From positions 13,513 through 77,512 of the forward strand of contig UCMW01000017.1 in assembly GCA_900473745.1 (NCBI GenBank): a DNA stretch of 64,000 bases, written 5' to 3'. The translations under genes were made by a program, and so were the position numbers. Under the pieces are notes generated by a model. It was not told the origin of the DNA and did not search any database. It saw only the letters and a program-made list of their open reading frames with translations. Positions 61,032 to 64,000 of this stretch are shown piece after piece; position 1 is the stretch's first letter, and each line of letters begins with the position of its first letter. This DNA comes from Hyphomicrobiales bacterium. GTDB taxonomy: Bacteria > Pseudomonadota > Alphaproteobacteria > Rhizobiales > Rhizobiaceae.

Positions 61032-62261
61032 TCAGTTGCCGCTGGCATAGCGCCGGCGCCATTCAACCTCGATGCGCTCCATCCAGCTCGCATGTGGCTC
61101 GGCAATCACGGGGCCGAGCTTGTCCGGTGCAAGCGTTGCGACGCCGAGGTCGAGCGCAGCAAAGGCGGCACGATCCGGTTCCGGCAGTTTCGCCATGGCA
61201 AGAACGGTCGGGTCACCCCAATAGGTCGGGTCCTGCTTGCGAAGCTGGGCTTCCGGCGAGATCAGGAAGTTCGCCGTCAGCAGCGCCCCCTCCTTGGCAT
61301 TGGCATTGTAGGGAATGGCGACGAAATGGGTGTTGCCGAGCGTGCCGCCGGAGAAGGTGAAGGAGCGCACTGTCTCAGGCAGTTCGCCCGCCTTGATGCC
61401 GGCAGAGGCTTCGGACGGATTGAAGGCAAAGATGATGTCCAGTTCGCCGTCAGCCAGCTTCTGCTTCATATCAGGATAGTTCTGTGGGAAGGTCTTGGCC
61501 CCGCGCCAGGCCAACGGATGCAACTGGTCGAGATAGGCGAATAGCGGTTCGACATCCTGTTCAAAGCTCTCCTCGACCACCGGCTTTGCCAGCTTGGCGG
61601 GATCGGCGATCACTTCGTTCAGGACCTGCTTGAGGAAGGACGAACCGATGAAATCCGGAGGCACGGGATAGGAGAAGCGACCGGGGTTGTTCTTCGCCCA
61701 GTCGAGCAGTTGCGTGGCATTGTCCGGCAGGTTTGATGCTTCCGTGCGGGCGCTGTCGTAGAAGAAGACCATCTTCGCGCCGCCCCAGGGGCTTTCCAAC
61801 CCGTCCGTTGGCTCGGTAAAGTCGGTCAGGATGGTGGGTTGGTTCTCGATATCGACAGAGCGCCAGTTTGGCAGCGCGGTTGCCCAGCCGGGGGTGAGGA
61901 GCAGGTCCTGCTGCTTCATCGAGACGAAGTTCTCGCCATTGATCCAGATGAGATCAACCGACCCGCCCTCGTTCTTGCCGGCAGCTTTCTCGGCAACCAC
62001 CTTGGCAACGGCGCTTGCGGTATCCTCGAGCTTCACCTGCACCACGGTCACCCCGTAGCGCGACTGCATTTCGGCGCCCACCCATTCGAGATAGGCGTTG
62101 ATGTTCTCAGACCCGCCCCAGGCATTGAAATAGACCGTCTGGCCGGACGCTGCCTTTTCGAGGGCAGCCCAATCGGTCAGCTCGGGGCCAGCGGCCTTCG
62201 CCGGAACGATACTTGTGGCGGCCATCAGTGCGGCGGCGAAAATCCCTGTCATCAATCGCAT
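61032..62261 (-). CDS. ynjB: ABC periplasmic binding protein, YnjB-like
   Basis: This 409-residue protein has a signal peptide (MRLMTGIFAAALMAATSIVPAKA). The mature part matches YnjB word by word: TVYFNAWGGSENINAYLEWV (YnjB TVWFNAWGGDTAINRYLDWV), GGSVDLIWINGENF, LPNWRSVD, and ESPWGGAK. YnjB is an SBP of unknown ligand found with TVP38-family genes (ydjX, ydjZ) in E. coli; the same association occurs here. Related binding proteins bind iron, thiamine or putrescine, so the ligand cannot be assigned. Confidence 0.88.
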   Translation of the reverse strand: MRLMTGIFAAALMAATSIVPAKAAGPELTDWAALEKAASGQTVYFNAWGGSENINAYLEWVGAEMQSRYGVTVVQVKLEDTASAVAKVVAEKAAGKNEGGSVDLIWINGENFVSMKQQDLLLTPGWATALPNWRSVDIENQPTILTDFTEPTDGLESPWGGAKMVFFYDSARTEASNLPDNATQLLDWAKNNPGRFSYPVPPDFIGSSFLKQVLNEVIADPAKLAKPVVEESFEQDVEPLFAYLDQLHPLAWRGAKTFPQNYPDMKQKLADGELDIIFAFNPSEASAGIKAGELPETVRSFTFSGGTLGNTHFVAIPYNANAKEGALLTANFLISPEAQLRKQDPTYWGDPTVLAMAKLPEPDRAAFAALDLGVATLAPDKLGPVIAEPHASWMERIEVEWRRRYASGN

Positions 62262-62348
62262 GGTATGCCCTACTCCCTCAAAGTCGACCGCCGGACGCTG
62301 ACGCGTTGCGGCTCCTGTTTGAACTACGGTTCGGAGATCCGGCGGATC

Positions 62349-62594
62349 TCACGTTTTCTTTGCAGACCCCATCTGTCGCCGTGCGAGTGCGGCCTTGATC
62401 TCATCGCTCGGCACCGGGTCTTGCATGGCACCTGCCATTGCGGTCAGATCATCGGTGATGCGCATCTGCTCGACAAAGGCCCGGCATCCCCGGCACATGG
62501 CCAGATGCAGCTTGATGTTCAGCCGCGACCAGAAGCCGAGATCGCCATCGATCAGAAGGCTGGCACGCTCGGCGACTTCACTGCAACGAAACAT
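62349..62594 (-). CDS. zf-HC2 anti-sigma factor (cytosolic)
   Basis: This 81-residue protein has zinc-type ligands C4, H30, C34 and C37 (HLAMCRGC), the zf-HC2/ZAS pattern of anti-sigma factors, and no membrane span. It has a strong RBS (GGGGAGGGC). It sits between the TVP38 and YnjB genes, while an ECF sigma factor gene is divergent 0.9 kb away. Soluble ZAS proteins often respond to redox or metal stress by losing zinc and releasing sigma. Confidence 0.83.
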   Translation of the reverse strand: MFRCSEVAERASLLIDGDLGFWSRLNIKLHLAMCRGCRAFVEQMRITDDLTAMAGAMQDPVPSDEIKAALARRQMGSAKKT

Positions 62595-62629
62595 GGTTCA
62601 GCCCTCCCCGGACATGGTGAAACGAAGTC

Positions 62630-63424
62630 TCATGGCGACGTCCTGCGCTTGCGGATCTGGCGCACGATCGTTGGGATCAGCGCAACGAGCGCCAGCGCGA
62701 GGAAGGCGAGCGTGATGTCGCGCGTCACGAGATCGGCGATCTGGGCTTCCCGGCCGCTCGCCTGTGCCGCCACCAGCACACTGTCGACGCCCTGGCCGAG
62801 ATAGGCATAGGCGAAGGTGCCGGGCAGGATGCCGAAGAACGTCGCGGCGATGAACCGGCCGAGGCTGATGTCGAACAGGGCAGCCGCAATGTTGACGACG
62901 AAGAAGGGAAAGACCGGCGCGAGACGGATGACGAAGAGATAGCCGAAGGCATTCTCGCGAAACCCGTCCGCCATCTTCTTGACGACGCCATCAACCCGGT
63001 GGCGCAGAAAATCGCCGAAGGCAGAGCGCGTGGCGAGAAACAGGAGCGCCGCCCCGATCGTGGCACCAATGGCAACCAGCGCGCCCCCGAGCATCCAGCC
63101 GAAGAGGAAGCCGCCAAAGATTGTCAGCACGGAGGCTGCGGGGAAGGAGAAGGCGACAGCCAGAATGTAGACGGCGAGGAACAGCAGCGCGGACCGGAGC
63201 ACATTGGCATCGACATAGGCCCTCAGAGCCTGACGTTGTTCGGCCAGAAATCCGAGGCTGAGATAGTCCTGCAGGCCGAAGGCATAACCGAATGCGAGCC
63301 CGGCGACGACAACGACCACAGGCGTGTAACGCCAGAGGCTGCCTCGAACGACAGCGCCCTGCGATGAGGTGGGTTCGTCCTCCGGTGGGCGGCCGCGCGG
63401 CGGGGGACGACTGTCAATCATCAT
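62630..63424 (-). CDS. TVP38/TMEM64 (VTT domain) membrane protein, YdjX/YdjZ-like
   Basis: This 264-residue protein has a polar N-terminus, first span VVVVVAGLAFGYAFG, and the VTT (SNARE-associated Golgi) domain with FSFPAASVLTIFGGFLFGWMLGGALVAIGATIGAALLFLATR, VIRLAPVFPFFVVNIAAALFDISLGRF and GILPGTFAYAYLGQ. The family includes DedA relatives and E. coli YdjX/YdjZ, which lie beside ynjABCD as here. Lipid or small-ion movement has been proposed for VTT proteins, but the role here is unknown. It is the first gene of the leftward operon and divergent from the ECF sigma gene by ~90 bp. Confidence 0.88.
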   Translation of the reverse strand: MMIDSRPPPRGRPPEDEPTSSQGAVVRGSLWRYTPVVVVVAGLAFGYAFGLQDYLSLGFLAEQRQALRAYVDANVLRSALLFLAVYILAVAFSFPAASVLTIFGGFLFGWMLGGALVAIGATIGAALLFLATRSAFGDFLRHRVDGVVKKMADGFRENAFGYLFVIRLAPVFPFFVVNIAAALFDISLGRFIAATFFGILPGTFAYAYLGQGVDSVLVAAQASGREAQIADLVTRDITLAFLALALVALIPTIVRQIRKRRTSP

Positions 63425-63512
63425 GGTTTCCTTGAAACGCCGGCGCGCCTTGTAAGATCACCGGTTCCGGCGCGACTGATCCCCCATGGTCACTATGGCT
63501 TGATGGGGTCGA

Positions 63513-64000
63513 ATGCTGCTGGACATGGAAGGCGATTGTTTTGCTAATGGCGCCCGAGCTGAGGCAGGGGGCGGCGTGGCGCAGGTTGAAGGTGACGATC
63601 GGGCTCTGGCGCGGCGCCTCGTTGACGGGGATGCCGCAACATTCGAGCTGCTCTATCGCCGGCACAATGCCGCGATGATCCGCTTCTGCAGCGGCATCGT
63701 CAGGGCGCGAGATATCGCGGAGGAAGTTGTTCAGGACACGTGGGTGGCCGTGCTCGACCGCATCGATCTTTTCGAAGGGCGCGGCTCGCTCGCAAGCTGG
63801 ATCTACACGATCCTCCTCAACAAGGCCCGCAGTCGCGCTCGCCGCGAAGGCCGCACCGTATCCTTCGACGATCTGGGGGATGGCAACGGTCTCGGCGAGG
63901 CTTTTGACGGACGCGGACACTGGCGCACCAGACCCGAGCTCTGGGAAGACCTGACGCCCGAGCGCCACATCGAGGGTCGAAGCGTTCTGCAACACGTCGA
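63513..64000 (+). CDS. ECF-type RNA polymerase sigma factor, 3' end cut by window edge
   Basis: The frame opens after TGA at 63501. ATG 63513 is taken as start, with ATG 63525 or GTG 63576 (preceded by GAGG) as alternatives. Region 2 is clear: DDRALARRLVDGDAATFELLYRRHNAAMIRFC, IAEEVVQDTWVAVLDRIDLFEGRGSLASWIYTILLNKARSRARREGR. After that a linker continues to base 64000 without a stop, so region 4 is outside. With the zf-HC2 gene across the divergent promoter it forms a sigma/anti-sigma pair that probably controls the ynj-like operon. Confidence 0.85.
   Translation, partial: MLLDMEGDCFANGARAEAGGGVAQVEGDDRALARRLVDGDAATFELLYRRHNAAMIRFCSGIVRARDIAEEVVQDTWVAVLDRIDLFEGRGSLASWIYTILLNKARSRARREGRTVSFDDLGDGNGLGEAFDGRGHWRTRPELWEDLTPERHIEGRSVLQHV

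Noticed and set aside
1..64000. CRISPR arrays, prophage genes, intact insertion sequences
   Set aside because: No regularly spaced repeats, no integrase or transposase coding sequence and no phage structural genes were seen on either strand.

Overview
The window reads as part of an alphaproteobacterial genome of the rhizobial type (Rhizobiaceae: Rhizobium, Sinorhizobium, Agrobacterium, Shinella and relatives). The basis is GC-rich codon use, many sugar and amino-acid ABC importers with their own GntR, ROK or AraC regulators, the HupE/NreB/CzcA metal genes and the general protein style. This looks like an accessory or replicon-arm region: it is made of catabolic and resistance cassettes, with no ribosomal, tRNA or core information genes seen. 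I found no rRNA, tRNA or CRISPR array.

Layout. 1-3.6 kb: a FAD/NAD(P)-binding protein cut by the left edge, a Fic-domain AMPylase with a palindrome directly upstream, and a VOC-fold protein flanked by a diverged ~63-bp direct repeat. 3.6-16.5 kb: a heavy-metal island. It holds an InrS/RcnR-like sensor with H-C-H-C ligands and a G/C-tract palindromic operator, an NreB-like exporter with a His-rich tail, a His-rich exported protein, a HupE-type permease, a membrane anchor protein, a glutaredoxin-MauE fusion driven from a textbook MerR promoter (20-bp spacer), a DUF411/CopG protein, an HME-RND pump (CzcA-type pump plus a fused adaptor, with no outer-membrane factor) and its OmpR/HK pair with a box shared between two promoters. 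16.6-21.1 kb: a GGDEF-EAL protein, ~970 bp without a gene, a small unknown gene and a 5'-truncated hybrid histidine kinase.

21.2-29.8 kb: a sugar cassette (ABC importer, Gfo/Idh/MocA dehydrogenase, sugar epimerase, ABM protein) divergent from a ROK regulator, which is followed by a leaderless paralogue of the importer's binding protein. 29.9-38.8 kb: an AraC regulator and a five-gene set matching hmfABCDE (2-furoyl-CoA pathway) plus a BenE-type transporter; this predicts uptake of 2-furoate and conversion to 2-oxoglutarate. 39.5-45.6 kb: an amino-acid-type binding protein, FAD oxidoreductase and permease, a GntR/UTRA regulator, and an FrlB-like deglycase with an FrlD-like kinase; this predicts use of Amadori (fructosyl-amino acid or opine-like) compounds. 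A TTGTCTGACAA-like motif occurs twice before each operon with the same 121-bp spacing.

45.9-57.4 kb: a YtfQRT/YjfF-type furanose-sugar importer with enolase-superfamily dehydratase, Zn-alcohol dehydrogenase, KduD-like SDR and AldA-like aldehyde dehydrogenase. It is divergent from an FCD-type regulator and a GMC oxidoreductase, across a perfect 18-bp inverted repeat. 57.5-64 kb: an E. coli ydjZ/ynjBCD-like cluster (TVP38 protein, YnjB/C/D importer, SelD-associated FAD oxidoreductase) with a zf-HC2 anti-sigma factor and a divergent ECF sigma factor cut by the right edge.

The theme is self-contained cassettes, each with uptake, chemistry and a local regulator, and in several the operator can be read directly from the sequence. 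All functions are inferred from sequence only.
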